Made by a program: the position numbers and the translations under genes. DNA of 64,000 bases from contig NZ_NISJ01000006.1 of NCBI RefSeq assembly GCF_002205635.1, positions 1-64,000 on the forward strand. Reading direction: 5' to 3'. Origin of the DNA: Sphingopyxis witflariensis. Its GTDB lineage: Bacteria > Pseudomonadota > Alphaproteobacteria > Sphingomonadales > Sphingomonadaceae. Below, piece after piece: positions 46,916-56,025 of this stretch; positions within the stretch are counted from its first letter, which is position 1; each line of letters opens with the position of its first letter. The notes under the pieces are model-generated. The model was not told where the DNA came from, ran no database searches, and worked only from the letters and a program-made list of their open reading frames with translations.

Positions 46916-47006
46916 CTCCCGCTTGCGGGAGGGGTCGGGGGTGGGCCTGTCTAATATAGGGATGGTTCGGCCCGCGCCCACCCCTGGCCCCTCCCGCAAG
47001 CGGGAG
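46916..47006. repeat. 31-nt inverted repeat of the GGGAGG family between sufA and the sufT-type gene
   Basis: Arms lie at 46916-46946 and 46976-47006, matching at about 29 of 31 positions. Each contains its own CTCCCGC/GCGGGAG hairpin. The loop of 29 nt shows nothing else. The same palindrome is found at 13711. As RNA it would form a very long stem that could protect or separate the sufA message. Confidence 0.75.
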
Positions 47007-47014
47007 GGGGACTC

Positions 47015-47509
47015 TTAAAGCATCCCCAGCTCAAGCCGCGCTTCGTCGCTCATATTCTCGGGCGACCACGGCGGATCCCAGACCAGATTCACCTCGGCAT
47101 CGCCAACCCCCGGAACCGCGCCGACGCGCAGCTCGACTTCGGCGGGCATCGATTCCGCGACCGGGCAGTGCGGCGTCGTCAGCGTCATCGTCACAAGCGC
47201 ATGGCCGTCGTTGATCTCGACATTATAGATCAGGCCAAGGTCATAGATATTCACCGGAATTTCCGGGTCGAAAATATCCTTCAGCGCGTTGATGACGGCC
47301 TCGTACAGGTCGCCGCCGACGCTGTGCGGATCGGCCGCAGCGGGCTTGGCGGCCAGAAAGCCTTCCAGATAGTCGCGCTTGCGCTCCAATTTTGCGCCCA
47401 ACGTTTCTGGCGCAGTTTCCACGTCCGCGACGCGCGCCTTTGGCGGGGCCTCGACGCTGTTCACTTCCTCGACCCGAATCCCGGTCTCACTCATGCGGTC
47501 CTCGCTCAT
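47015..47509 (-). CDS. sufT: SUF-associated MIP18/DUF59-family protein
   Basis: The 164-residue protein has the DUF59 domain over roughly residues 65-160: FDPEIPVNIYDLGLIYNVEI, LTTPHCPVAESMP with the conserved Cys, and VWDPPWSPENMSDEARLELG. A disordered head of about 60 residues precedes it. Such proteins (SufT / YitW type) help mature Fe-S proteins. Overlaps sufS by ATGA. Confidence 0.92.
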   Translation of the reverse strand: MSEDRMSETGIRVEEVNSVEAPPKARVADVETAPETLGAKLERKRDYLEGFLAAKPAAADPHSVGGDLYEAVINALKDIFDPEIPVNIYDLGLIYNVEINDGHALVTMTLTTPHCPVAESMPAEVELRVGAVPGVGDAEVNLVWDPPWSPENMSDEARLELGML

Positions 47510-48750
47510 CCGAAAATCCTCTCGACGCGCGACAGCCCCTCGATCAGGGCCGCGACATCGTCGTCATTGCTGTAAACGCCAAAACTCGCGCGCGCGGTCG
47601 CGGGGACACCCAGATGCTCCATCAGCGGCTGTGCGCAATGGTGCCCGGCGCGGATCGCGACCCCGCTTTCATCCAAGATAGTGCCGATGTCGTGCGGATG
47701 CACCCCCGCCATCGAAAAGCTTACGATTCCCGCGCTGTTTTCGGGACCGAAGAGCGTGATGCTGTTCTTGCGCGCCAATGCCTCGCGTAGTGTACCGACC
47801 AGCCCAACCTCATGCGCATGGATCGCGTCGACGCCGATCGCCTCGACATATTCGACCGCAGCCGCCAGCCCGATTGCCTCGATAATCGCGGGGGTCCCCG
47901 CCTCGAAACGCGTCGGGGCGGGGGCATAAGTCGTCTTCGCAAAGGTCACGCGGTCGATCATCGACCCACCGCCCTGCCACGGCGGCAGCGTATCGAGCTT
48001 GTCGCTCCACAGCACGCCGATGCCCGTCGGACCATAAAGCTTGTGGCCCGAAAAAACATAATAGTCGCAGCCCAAGGCCGCGACATCGACCGGCAGGCGC
48101 GGCACCGCCTGGCAACCGTCGATCAGCAGTTCAGCGCCGACGCGGTGCGCAAGTTCCGCCGCGCGCGCGACGTCGAGCGGGCTGCCGAGCACGTTCGACA
48201 CATGTGCGAAGGCAACCATATTATGTTCGGGGGTCAGCAGCTTTTCGGCGGCGTCGAGATCGATGCATCCGTCGGCGGTCAGCGGGCACACATCAACCTG
48301 CCAGCCCGCAAGCTGCCAGGGCACGATATTGCTGTGATGCTCGAGCATCGACAACAGCACGCGGCCCTTCTTCGGGTGCGAGTAAGCGACAAGATTGATT
48401 GCCTCGGTCGCGCCGCGCACGAACGCGATCTCATTCTCGCGCGCGCCGATAAAGCCCGCAATCCGCCGCCGCGCGGCTTCATAGGCCAGCGTCATATCGG
48501 CCGAACGCGCATAGACGCCGCGATGCACCGTCGCATAATCGCGGCCCATCGCGTTGACGGTCGCGTCGATGACGGCTTGCGGCTTTTGCGCGGTGGCGGC
48601 GGTATCGAGATAGTGCCAGTCGCCCGCAAGGCCCGGAAACTGTCCCCTGATCCCGTTCGTGTCGAGCGAAGTCGAGACACCCCGAAGGCGCGCACTATCG
48701 ATGGGCATCTCGACTTCGCTTGATGCGAACGGGGAGGAGAGGTTGGTCAC
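47506..48750 (-). CDS. sufS: Cysteine desulfurase SufS, with repeat-derived N-terminus
   Basis: The 414-residue PLP enzyme removes sulfur from cysteine for Fe-S assembly. The PLP lysine is Lys237 (SGHKLYGPTG), the persulfide Cys372 lies in RAGHHCAQPLM, and LEHHSNIVPWQ is at 136-146. Family homology begins at about residue 34 (IRGQFPGLAGDWHYLDTAAT). Residues 1-33 ([18 protein letters not shown] and onward) are a translation of the dispersed repeat at 48652-48734. Translation must therefore cross the repeat unless it starts inside it. The ATG at 48750 overlaps the sufD stop. Confidence 0.93.
   Translation of the reverse strand: MTNLSSPFASSEVEMPIDSARLRGVSTSLDTNGIRGQFPGLAGDWHYLDTAATAQKPQAVIDATVNAMGRDYATVHRGVYARSADMTLAYEAARRRIAGFIGARENEIAFVRGATEAINLVAYSHPKKGRVLLSMLEHHSNIVPWQLAGWQVDVCPLTADGCIDLDAAEKLLTPEHNMVAFAHVSNVLGSPLDVARAAELAHRVGAELLIDGCQAVPRLPVDVAALGCDYYVFSGHKLYGPTGIGVLWSDKLDTLPPWQGGGSMIDRVTFAKTTYAPAPTRFEAGTPAIIEAIGLAAAVEYVEAIGVDAIHAHEVGLVGTLREALARKNSITLFGPENSAGIVSFSMAGVHPHDIGTILDESGVAIRAGHHCAQPLMEHLGVPATARASFGVYSNDDDVAALIEGLSRVERIFG
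48652..48734. repeat. GTCGAGCGAAGTCGAGA repeat inside sufS (copy C1)
   Basis: An inverted pair, CCCGTTCGTGTCGAGCGAAG from 48652 and its partner ending GCGAACGGGG at 48734, encodes the first third of the SufS N-terminal extension. Related copies lie at 52371-52452 and 63981-64000. Confidence 0.8.
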
Positions 48751-49478
48751 ACCAACTCCCCCAGCTTCGCCAGCGCCAATTCCTGCAACCGCGCCTCATC
48801 CTCGGCACCGTCAAACACGCCCGCAACAAACGCCTGCAACATCAGCTTCTTCGCCTCGCCCGGCGGAAGCCCACGCGACTGCAGATAATAAAGCGCCATG
48901 GCGTCGAGTTCACCGATCGCGCAGCCATGCGCGCATTTCACATCGTCGGCGAAGATTTCCAGCTCGGGCTTGGCATTGGCGGTCGCGCTGCGGTTCAACA
49001 GCATCGCCTTCACATCCTGCGCGCTGTCGGTCTGCTGCGCATCGCGTGCGACCGCGACCTTGCCGAGATAGGTGCCGGTCGCGGTGCCGCCGAGCACCGA
49101 CCGCACAACCTGCCGCGACGTCGCGCCGGGTTCGGCGTGGGTGACCGTCGTGACGATCTCGAGATTCTGCTCGCCGCCGCCGATCTGCGCCGCGCCGAGG
49201 GTGAAGTCGGCGCCTTCGTGCAGCGTCACGGCGAGTTCGATGCGGCCATAGGCGCCGCCGATGTTCAGCACATGCAGCGAAGCCACCGCGCCCTTGCCGA
49301 GCACCAGCTCGATCTGACGAATGCCGCCGACGTCCTGCACGATCGCGCGGGCGAATGAGCCGCCAGCGGGCACGATGATGCTCTCGGGCGCAGGCAACGG
49401 CCACGCCGCAGCAACCGCTTCAATGTCGGAGTAACGCCAAGCTTCGTCGCGGCGCGAGGGGAGGGGGGCGGTGGTCAC
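48747..49478 (-). CDS. sufD: Fe-S cluster assembly scaffold protein SufD
   Basis: The 243-residue protein is shorter than the E. coli version (about 420), typical of alphaproteobacterial SufD. It has the SufBD beta-helix core (VVRSVLGGTATGTYLGKVAV, DDVKCAHGCAIGELD) and the conserved His/Cys-containing CAHG motif. It forms the SufBC2D scaffold. Overlaps sufS by 4 bp at its 3' end, and is separated from sufC upstream by 106 bp carrying a repeat pair. Confidence 0.92.
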   Translation of the reverse strand: MTTAPLPSRRDEAWRYSDIEAVAAAWPLPAPESIIVPAGGSFARAIVQDVGGIRQIELVLGKGAVASLHVLNIGGAYGRIELAVTLHEGADFTLGAAQIGGGEQNLEIVTTVTHAEPGATSRQVVRSVLGGTATGTYLGKVAVARDAQQTDSAQDVKAMLLNRSATANAKPELEIFADDVKCAHGCAIGELDAMALYYLQSRGLPPGEAKKLMLQAFVAGVFDGAEDEARLQELALAKLGELV

Positions 49479-49497
49479 GCCGCAATCTCCCCCACTT

Positions 49498-49561
49498 CGT
49501 CACCCCGGACTTGATCCGGGGTCCATGCGGTCATCGATGCCGGATCAAGTCCGGCATGACG
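49498..49561. repeat. CCCCGGACTTGATCC repeat pair between sufC and sufD
   Basis: A plus-strand copy (GTCACCCCGGACTTGATCC, from 49499) faces an inverted relative (GCCGGATCAAGTCCGGCATG, ending near 49560). Each part is palindromic. They fill most of the sufC-sufD gap, which would interrupt translational coupling. Confidence 0.85.
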
Positions 49562-49584
49562 ATGGAAGTGATGGCGGTGAATGC

Positions 49585-50439
49585 TCACGCCGCAATCTCC
49601 GCATAACCATGCGCTTCCAGCTCACGCGCCAGCTCGGGCCCACCCGACTTCACGATCCGGCCCGCCGCCAGAACGTGGACGAAGTCGGGCTGCACATAAT
49701 CGAGCAGGCGCTGGTAATGCGTAATCAGCAGCACCGCCTTGTCGGGCTGCCGCATGATCGAATTAATCCCGTCGCCGACGGTGCGCAGCGCGTCGATGTC
49801 GAGGCCGCTGTCGGTCTCGTCGAGGATCGCGAGCTTCGGGTCGAGGATGCCCATCTGGACCATCTCGTTGCGCTTTTTCTCTCCGCCCGAAAAGCCGACG
49901 TTCACGGGGCGCTTGAGCATGTCCATGTCCATCTTGAGCAGCGCCGCCTTCTCGCGCGCCACCTTCAGGAACTCGCCGCCCGACAGCGGTTCCTGCCCAC
50001 GCGCCTTGCGTTGGGCATTGAGCGCCTCGCGCAGGAACTGGACGTTCGACACGCCGGGGATTTCGACCGGATATTGGAAGCCCAGGAATAGGCCGGCGGC
50101 GGCGCGTTCGTGCGGGTCGAGGGCGAGCAGGTCGACCTCCCCACCTTCGTCATTACGCATTCCACCTTCGTCACCCCGGACTTGATCCGGGGTCCATTCC
50201 GGCGCCGCAGCAGTGGATACCGGATCAAGTCCGGCATGACGAGGGGAGGGGGTGAACATCACCGAACCCTCGGTGACCTCATAACCCGGCCGCCCGCCGA
50301 GCACATAGGACAAAGTCGACTTGCCCGCGCCATTGGGCCCCATGATCGCATGGATTTCGCCCGCATTGATGCTGAGCGACAGCCCCTTCAGGATCGGCTT
50401 GTCGGCGACGGTGGCGTGGAGGTTTTCAATTTTGAGCAT
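49585..50439 (-). CDS. sufC: Fe-S assembly ATPase SufC with in-frame repeat insertion
   Basis: The 284-residue ABC ATPase has Walker A MGPNGAGKS (33-41), the signature NVGFSGGEKKRNE and Walker B KLAILDETDSGLD. The family is usually about 248 residues; the excess of roughly 36-39 residues (about 63-101) lies between VTEGSVMF and VDLLALDPHERAA. It is a translation of a palindromic repeat pair (TPSPRHAGLDPVSTAAAPEW within). All catalytic motifs are intact, so the protein is probably active with an extra surface loop after the early beta strands. Overlaps the hypothetical gene upstream by 14 bp. Confidence 0.93.
   Translation of the reverse strand: MLKIENLHATVADKPILKGLSLSINAGEIHAIMGPNGAGKSTLSYVLGGRPGYEVTEGSVMFTPSPRHAGLDPVSTAAAPEWTPDQVRGDEGGMRNDEGGEVDLLALDPHERAAAGLFLGFQYPVEIPGVSNVQFLREALNAQRKARGQEPLSGGEFLKVAREKAALLKMDMDMLKRPVNVGFSGGEKKRNEMVQMGILDPKLAILDETDSGLDIDALRTVGDGINSIMRQPDKAVLLITHYQRLLDYVQPDFVHVLAAGRIVKSGGPELARELEAHGYAEIAA
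50169..50244. repeat. CCCCGGACTTGATCC repeat pair inside sufC
   Basis: The same inverted pair as at 49498-49561: GTCACCCCGGACTTGATCC from 50170 and CCGGATCAAGTCCGGCATG ending near 50238. Here it is within the sufC reading frame, without a stop. A small duplication, CCACCTTCGTCA, adjoins it. Confidence 0.88.
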
Positions 50440-50874
50440 TTGATTCTACTATCCCGTTCACAATGGGTTTGGGAAACTCATAGGTTTCCGTCCGAAAGCT
50501 CAGAGCCGTCCATTGCGCTCGCACGACGTCATCGATGAAAAACTCAGCGAGCTTGTTGCGCTGCCATTCACCGTAAGCCTTGGAATTTCCCCAAGCCGCA
50601 GACATCAGCGCGACATACTTTTGCAAATCGCAACTCTGTCGGGCTTGCAGGTCGGCTTGGTTTAACTCTTGATAGCTGGCATCCGAATATAGGTCGAAAG
50701 CTGCGGATTCTGCTGACTTGGCGCGCAGCTTCTGTTGCAACGCTATGATTTTGCGATCTGTTTCTGCGCGGCAATCAAGATAAGGTTCAACAATCGAAAC
50801 CAGCTTGTTCAACGGCAATTGTGAGTCCGTGGCCGCAGTTGAGCCGGTAAGAGCGACGGCGATAAGTCCCAGCA

Positions 50875-50875
<1 letters not shown>
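50426..50875 (-). CDS. Unrecognised exported protein encoded between sufB and sufC
   Basis: The 149-residue product has a short hydrophobic N-terminus (MLGLIAVALTGSTAA) that could be a signal peptide. A helical region with Cys54-like CRAETDR and a second Cys in QSCDLQ follows, then EWQRNKLAEFFIDDVVRAQW. Its ATG overlaps the sufB stop as TAATG and its 3' end overlaps sufC by 14 bp, so it is fully embedded in the operon. The base composition is visibly less GC-rich than the flanking suf genes, suggesting later acquisition. No family recognised. Confidence 0.7.
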
Positions 50876-52358
<1,483 letters not shown>

Positions 52359-52362
<4 letters not shown>

Positions 52363-52868
52363 TGCAAAATTCCGTTCGCCTCGAGCGAAGTCGAGAGGCC
52401 CTTCGTGCGTGCATTGTCGAGGGGTGTCTCGACTTCGCTCGACACGAACGGGTTTGATTTGGCGGGGGCGACCGTAAGGCTCGCCAAACTAATTTCTTGC
52501 AACGCACCGCGCACCGCGCCGTTCACGACGTCCCAATGCGGCTGCACCTTGCAGCTGCCCTCGAGCGAACAATCATGCCGTCCTTCGGCAACGCAGGCGG
52601 TCAGCGCGATCGGTCCTTCGACCGCCTCGATAATATCGGCAACGCTGATCGCCGCCGCGGGCCGCGCGAGCCGCACCCCGCCGCCGCTGCCGCGCGACGC
52701 GACGAGCAGTCCGGCACGGGCGAGGCCGCTCACCAGCTTTTGCGCGGTCGGCCCGGGGATGCCCGTCTGTTCGGCCAGCATCGCGGCGTGAATCGGTACC
52801 GACCCGCACTGGCGGGCGGCGGCACTCATCAGCACCACGGCATAATCGGCAAGGTTGGACAGGCGCAT
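52359..52868 (-). CDS. Rrf2/IscR-family Fe-S-sensing regulator, with repeat-derived tail
   Basis: The 169-residue protein has the Rrf2 winged helix ([20 protein letters not shown], then [18 protein letters not shown]). Three cluster-ligand cysteines are Cys92, Cys100 and Cys106 ([19 protein letters not shown]), equivalent to those of IscR. It should sense Fe-S status and repress the suf operon that it leads. Residues about 139-169 ([20 protein letters not shown] and onward) are a translation of repeat C2 and are not part of the family. Its promoter and a palindromic operator lie immediately upstream. Confidence 0.92.
52371..52452. repeat. GTCGAGCGAAGTCGAGA repeat at the Rrf2/sufB junction (copy C2)
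   Basis: An inverted pair, CCGTTCGCCTCGAGCGAAG from 52372 and TCTCGACTTCGCTCGACACG to about 52447. It is read in frame as the last residues of the Rrf2 regulator, from just before the sufB start codon. Confidence 0.8.
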
Positions 52869-52903
52869 ATTTTTTTCCGTCGCAGTTGCGAACGATTCTT
52901 AAC

Positions 52904-52920
52904 TGGAGTAAATCACTCCA
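52904..52920. promoter_or_regulatory. Probable Rrf2/IscR operator of the suf operon
   Basis: The palindrome TGGAGT-AAATC-ACTCCA (perfect 6-bp arms, 5-bp centre) lies 36 bp upstream of the Rrf2 gene. It covers the expected transcription start of the promoter at 52923-52951, a position suited to autorepression. Confidence 0.65.
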
Positions 52921-52922
52921 CT

Positions 52923-52951
52923 TATATAGGCGAAGCTTTTGCGCGGTGCAA
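52923..52951 (-). promoter_or_regulatory. Sigma-70-type promoter of the suf operon
   Basis: On the minus strand TTGCAC (52946-52951) and TATATA (52923-52928) are separated by exactly 17 bp. Transcription should start near 52916 and run through the operon toward sufA. The rest of the 287-bp gap to 53155 shows no gene. Confidence 0.7.
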
Positions 52952-53155
52952 CCAAGGGGGGCTAAACGGCGCTCAAGAAAAAAAAGGCACCCATCCGGCC
53001 AAAGCCAAATGAGTGCCAAGATGAAGGTCTCGGTCCTCGTCAGGAGGATGAGCTCTTCTGGGTCGCAGGGGTCAAATATGCCCGGCCCGCGATTCGCGAT
53101 TGGATGGAAACGCCAAAAGGTGATGGCGCGCGATAATCATTGGCTAATTTCGCGC

Positions 53156-54043
53156 TTAAGTCTCGGACACCATCGGACTGACCTTGCCGGCCAGCTGTTT
53201 GCGGCCCTGCGTCGTCGCCTCGGTATAGGGCGACGGCCGCGAGAGTTGCCCCGGAGTCGCGCCAGCGAATTGCTTGATCTCGCGGATCAGGTGCGACTGG
53301 TCGTAAAAGGCATCGCCTAGTTGGGTGGTGTCGAGCGCTTCGCCGCGCGCCAGCGCCGACGCCGCACGCACGGCCCGATATTTGCGCGCCAGCATCCGCG
53401 GCGACAGCCCATAATAGCGTTTGGTCATCCGCTCGACCGAGCGGATCGACATGCCGGTCGCCTCGACCAGCTCGGGAACCTGCGGCGAGGCCGATGCCGT
53501 CAACCATTCGTCTACGGTGCGGATGAACCACAAGGGCGCGGGCTCGTTTCGCGTCAGCACCTCGCGCGCGAAATTATTGCCGATAACCAGCCGCTCCTCG
53601 GCATTGGCGGCACTCTCCAGCGCCGCAGCAACCTCGTCCATCCACGGCCCGAAGCGATCCGCTGCGTCCATCGCCCGATTGGTCAGCTTTTCGGCATCGG
53701 CGTCCATCAGCGCCGCCCAGCCGGCGGGGAGCATGCCAAAACCGAACATGCGGGTCGGGCAATGGCTGATCGCGCGGACCGGGCCGCTGGTGGGCCCGAC
53801 GATATTGGCTTTGCAAACCGGCGCGCGGTGGCCGTCGGCGAAGACATATTCGCCGTCGGCGGCGGTCACGAAGCGGAATTGCGGACGGTCGGCGCGTTCA
53901 AATTCGTCGAATCGCGGCATGTTGACGCGCGCGAAATAAAAGCTCGAGACCAGCTCCGCCAGATCGGGATCGGGCGGAAAATATTGCAGATCGAACGGCG
54001 CATCACCGTCCGCGCCCGCTGGCAAGACTGTTGTTTCCGACAT
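53156..54043 (-). CDS. AraC-family helix-turn-helix regulator
   Basis: The 295-residue protein has an N-terminal sensing domain (FDLQYFPPDPDLAELVSSFY onward). A C-terminal AraC-type domain has VPELVEATGMSIRSVERMTK as the first helix pair and LGDAFYDQSHLIREIKQFAG as the second, the latter being a typical AraC signature. No neighbouring operon is an obvious target; the DUF885 gene is next on the same strand, 101 bp upstream. Confidence 0.85.
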   Translation of the reverse strand: MSETTVLPAGADGDAPFDLQYFPPDPDLAELVSSFYFARVNMPRFDEFERADRPQFRFVTAADGEYVFADGHRAPVCKANIVGPTSGPVRAISHCPTRMFGFGMLPAGWAALMDADAEKLTNRAMDAADRFGPWMDEVAAALESAANAEERLVIGNNFAREVLTRNEPAPLWFIRTVDEWLTASASPQVPELVEATGMSIRSVERMTKRYYGLSPRMLARKYRAVRAASALARGEALDTTQLGDAFYDQSHLIREIKQFAGATPGQLSRPSPYTEATTQGRKQLAGKVSPMVSET

Positions 54044-54144
54044 GACGAGACCGACCCCGGCAGCTTTTGGCGCTGCCTTATATTAACCCGCGCAAATCCT
54101 TTTGCCTTTTGAGGCAGCGCGTCAAGCGTCAAATTTTGTGACGA

Positions 54145-55956
54145 TTATCCCCCCTGAGCAGCAATCCAGGCGTCCACCTGCTGTTCCAATATGTTAAGCG
54201 GCACCGGTCCCGATTTGAGCACGACGTCGTGGAAGGCGCGAATGTCGTAGCGTCCGCCAAGCTTTGCCTGCGCGCGCGACCGCAACTCCATGATTTTCAG
54301 CTTGCCGATCAGATAGGCGGTCGCCTGTCCCGGATAGACGATATAGCGCTCGATCCCCTTTTCGATGTCGCCATCGGGGTTGGGCGTATTCGCCTTCAGA
54401 TAGGCGATCGCCTGCTCGCGGCTCCAGCGCTTGTCGTGAATGCCCGTGTCGACGACCAGCCGCGCGGCGCGCCACAGCTCCATCCCCAGCCGCCCGAAAT
54501 CGCTATAGGGATCGGTATAAAAGCCCATGTCCCTGGCGAGTTCTTCCGAATAAAGGCCCCAGCCTTCGGTATAGGCGGTGAAGCCGCCAAAGCGGCGGAA
54601 CGGCGGCAGGCCGCTCAGTTCGGTCTGCACCGCGCGTTGAAGATGATGCCCCGGCACGCCTTCATGATAGGCGAGCGCCTCCAGCTCGGTCTTCGGCATA
54701 TCCTTGAGGTCATAGAGATTCACATAATAGGTGCCCGGCCGCGACCCGTCGGGGGAGGGGGAGGAGTAAAAGGCCTTGCCTGCCGATTTCTCGCGGAACG
54801 CCTCGACCGCCTTCACCACCAGCGGCGCTTTCGGCAGCGTGTTGAAAAAGGCCGGGAGCCGCGCCTCCATCGCTTTGGTCTTGGCATCGACCTCGGCCAG
54901 ATAGGCTTCGCGCGATGTGTAATAATATTGCGGACTGGTGCGCAGATGGTCGAAAAATTGCGGCAGCGTGCCCTTGAAACCGACCTTCGCCATGATCGCC
55001 TTCATCTCGCCATGGATGCGCGCGACTTCGGACAGGCCGAGGTCGTGAATCTGCGCCGCGGTCATGTCGGTCGTAGTGTAGTTCGCCAGCAGCGCCTCAT
55101 AATAGGCATTGCCGTCGGGCAGGCGCCAGATGCCGTCCTGTGTCGGCGCGCTCGCTTGCTGGCGCTTCATTTCGTCCAGCAGCCGGTCATAGGCGGGGCC
55201 CGCGCTTCCGGCCCATGCCGCGCTCGCGCTGCCGCCAAGACGCGCCTTTTCTGTGGCGGCGATATCGAGTTTATCGACCTTGGCGGTGAAATCCTCGATC
55301 ACCGCATTGCCGGGTTTGCGGATATTTTCGATATCCGAAATCACATAGGCATAGACCCATTTGGGCGGCTGAATACCCGCCGCCGCGCGCTCCGCCGACT
55401 GCGCCGTCAGCGTATCGAGAAGCGGGCCAATGCCGCGGATGCGCTCGATATAGGCCTCGACCTCCGCGACATTCGATACGCGATGGATATTGATCAGAAA
55501 GGCGGGGAGCTGGCTCTGCGCGCCGTTCATCTGGTCGAAGAGATAGCCATGGCTGCGGAAAGGAAACAGGCGCTCTGCGCGCTCGGCCTGCGCGCCGAAC
55601 AGTTCGAACGACAGCGCGTCGTCGGCGGATAGAGCGGCGGGGTCGAAGCTGCTGCGCATCGCCGCGGCGGTCGCCTGTTGCAGCTTGTGGCTCGCAACTT
55701 CGGCCTCGTCGCTGACATCGTCCCAGCGACCGTAATCGCCGTCGCGAATCCCGCGATAGGCCTTGCCCTGCGGCGACAGCGACAATTGCGCCTTGTCGTA
55801 ATATTCGAAATATTGCGCGAGATTGGCGCCTGCCGGCGGCTCGGCGGGCGCTACGATGGTGGCGGGCGTGGCGACGTCGGGGGCCACCGAACAGCCTGCG
55901 GCGACGAGCATCAGCATGCTGGCGGACATGGCAGTGACAAGGCGGCGATGCGACAC
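54145..55956 (-). CDS. DUF885-family zinc peptidase-like lipoprotein
   Basis: The 603-residue protein has a lipoprotein signal (LMLVAAGC, Cys22). A mostly helical DUF885 domain contains the metal-binding HEGVPGHH motif at 431-438 and, further on, GGFTAYTEGWGLYSEEL carrying a third ligand Glu. Family members are considered metallo-carboxypeptidases or dipeptidases. I start at the GTG at 55956 because GGGAG lies 7 nt upstream and the signal follows. The frame stays open far upstream only because it is antisense to pyrD. Divergent from pyrD. Confidence 0.88.
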   Translation of the reverse strand: MSHRRLVTAMSASMLMLVAAGCSVAPDVATPATIVAPAEPPAGANLAQYFEYYDKAQLSLSPQGKAYRGIRDGDYGRWDDVSDEAEVASHKLQQATAAAMRSSFDPAALSADDALSFELFGAQAERAERLFPFRSHGYLFDQMNGAQSQLPAFLINIHRVSNVAEVEAYIERIRGIGPLLDTLTAQSAERAAAGIQPPKWVYAYVISDIENIRKPGNAVIEDFTAKVDKLDIAATEKARLGGSASAAWAGSAGPAYDRLLDEMKRQQASAPTQDGIWRLPDGNAYYEALLANYTTTDMTAAQIHDLGLSEVARIHGEMKAIMAKVGFKGTLPQFFDHLRTSPQYYYTSREAYLAEVDAKTKAMEARLPAFFNTLPKAPLVVKAVEAFREKSAGKAFYSSPSPDGSRPGTYYVNLYDLKDMPKTELEALAYHEGVPGHHLQRAVQTELSGLPPFRRFGGFTAYTEGWGLYSEELARDMGFYTDPYSDFGRLGMELWRAARLVVDTGIHDKRWSREQAIAYLKANTPNPDGDIEKGIERYIVYPGQATAYLIGKLKIMELRSRAQAKLGGRYDIRAFHDVVLKSGPVPLNILEQQVDAWIAAQGG

Positions 55957-56025
55957 GATTTTCTCCCGGTTTTTCCGATATGCAGGGGGCTTGCCATCGC
56001 GCCGTCGCACGCGCAAGGGCGGGGC

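Noticed and set aside
48652-50244. The suf-operon repeats as a CRISPR array
   Set aside because: Copies are few, irregularly spaced, inverted relative to one another and without unique spacers of constant length; no cas genes are present.
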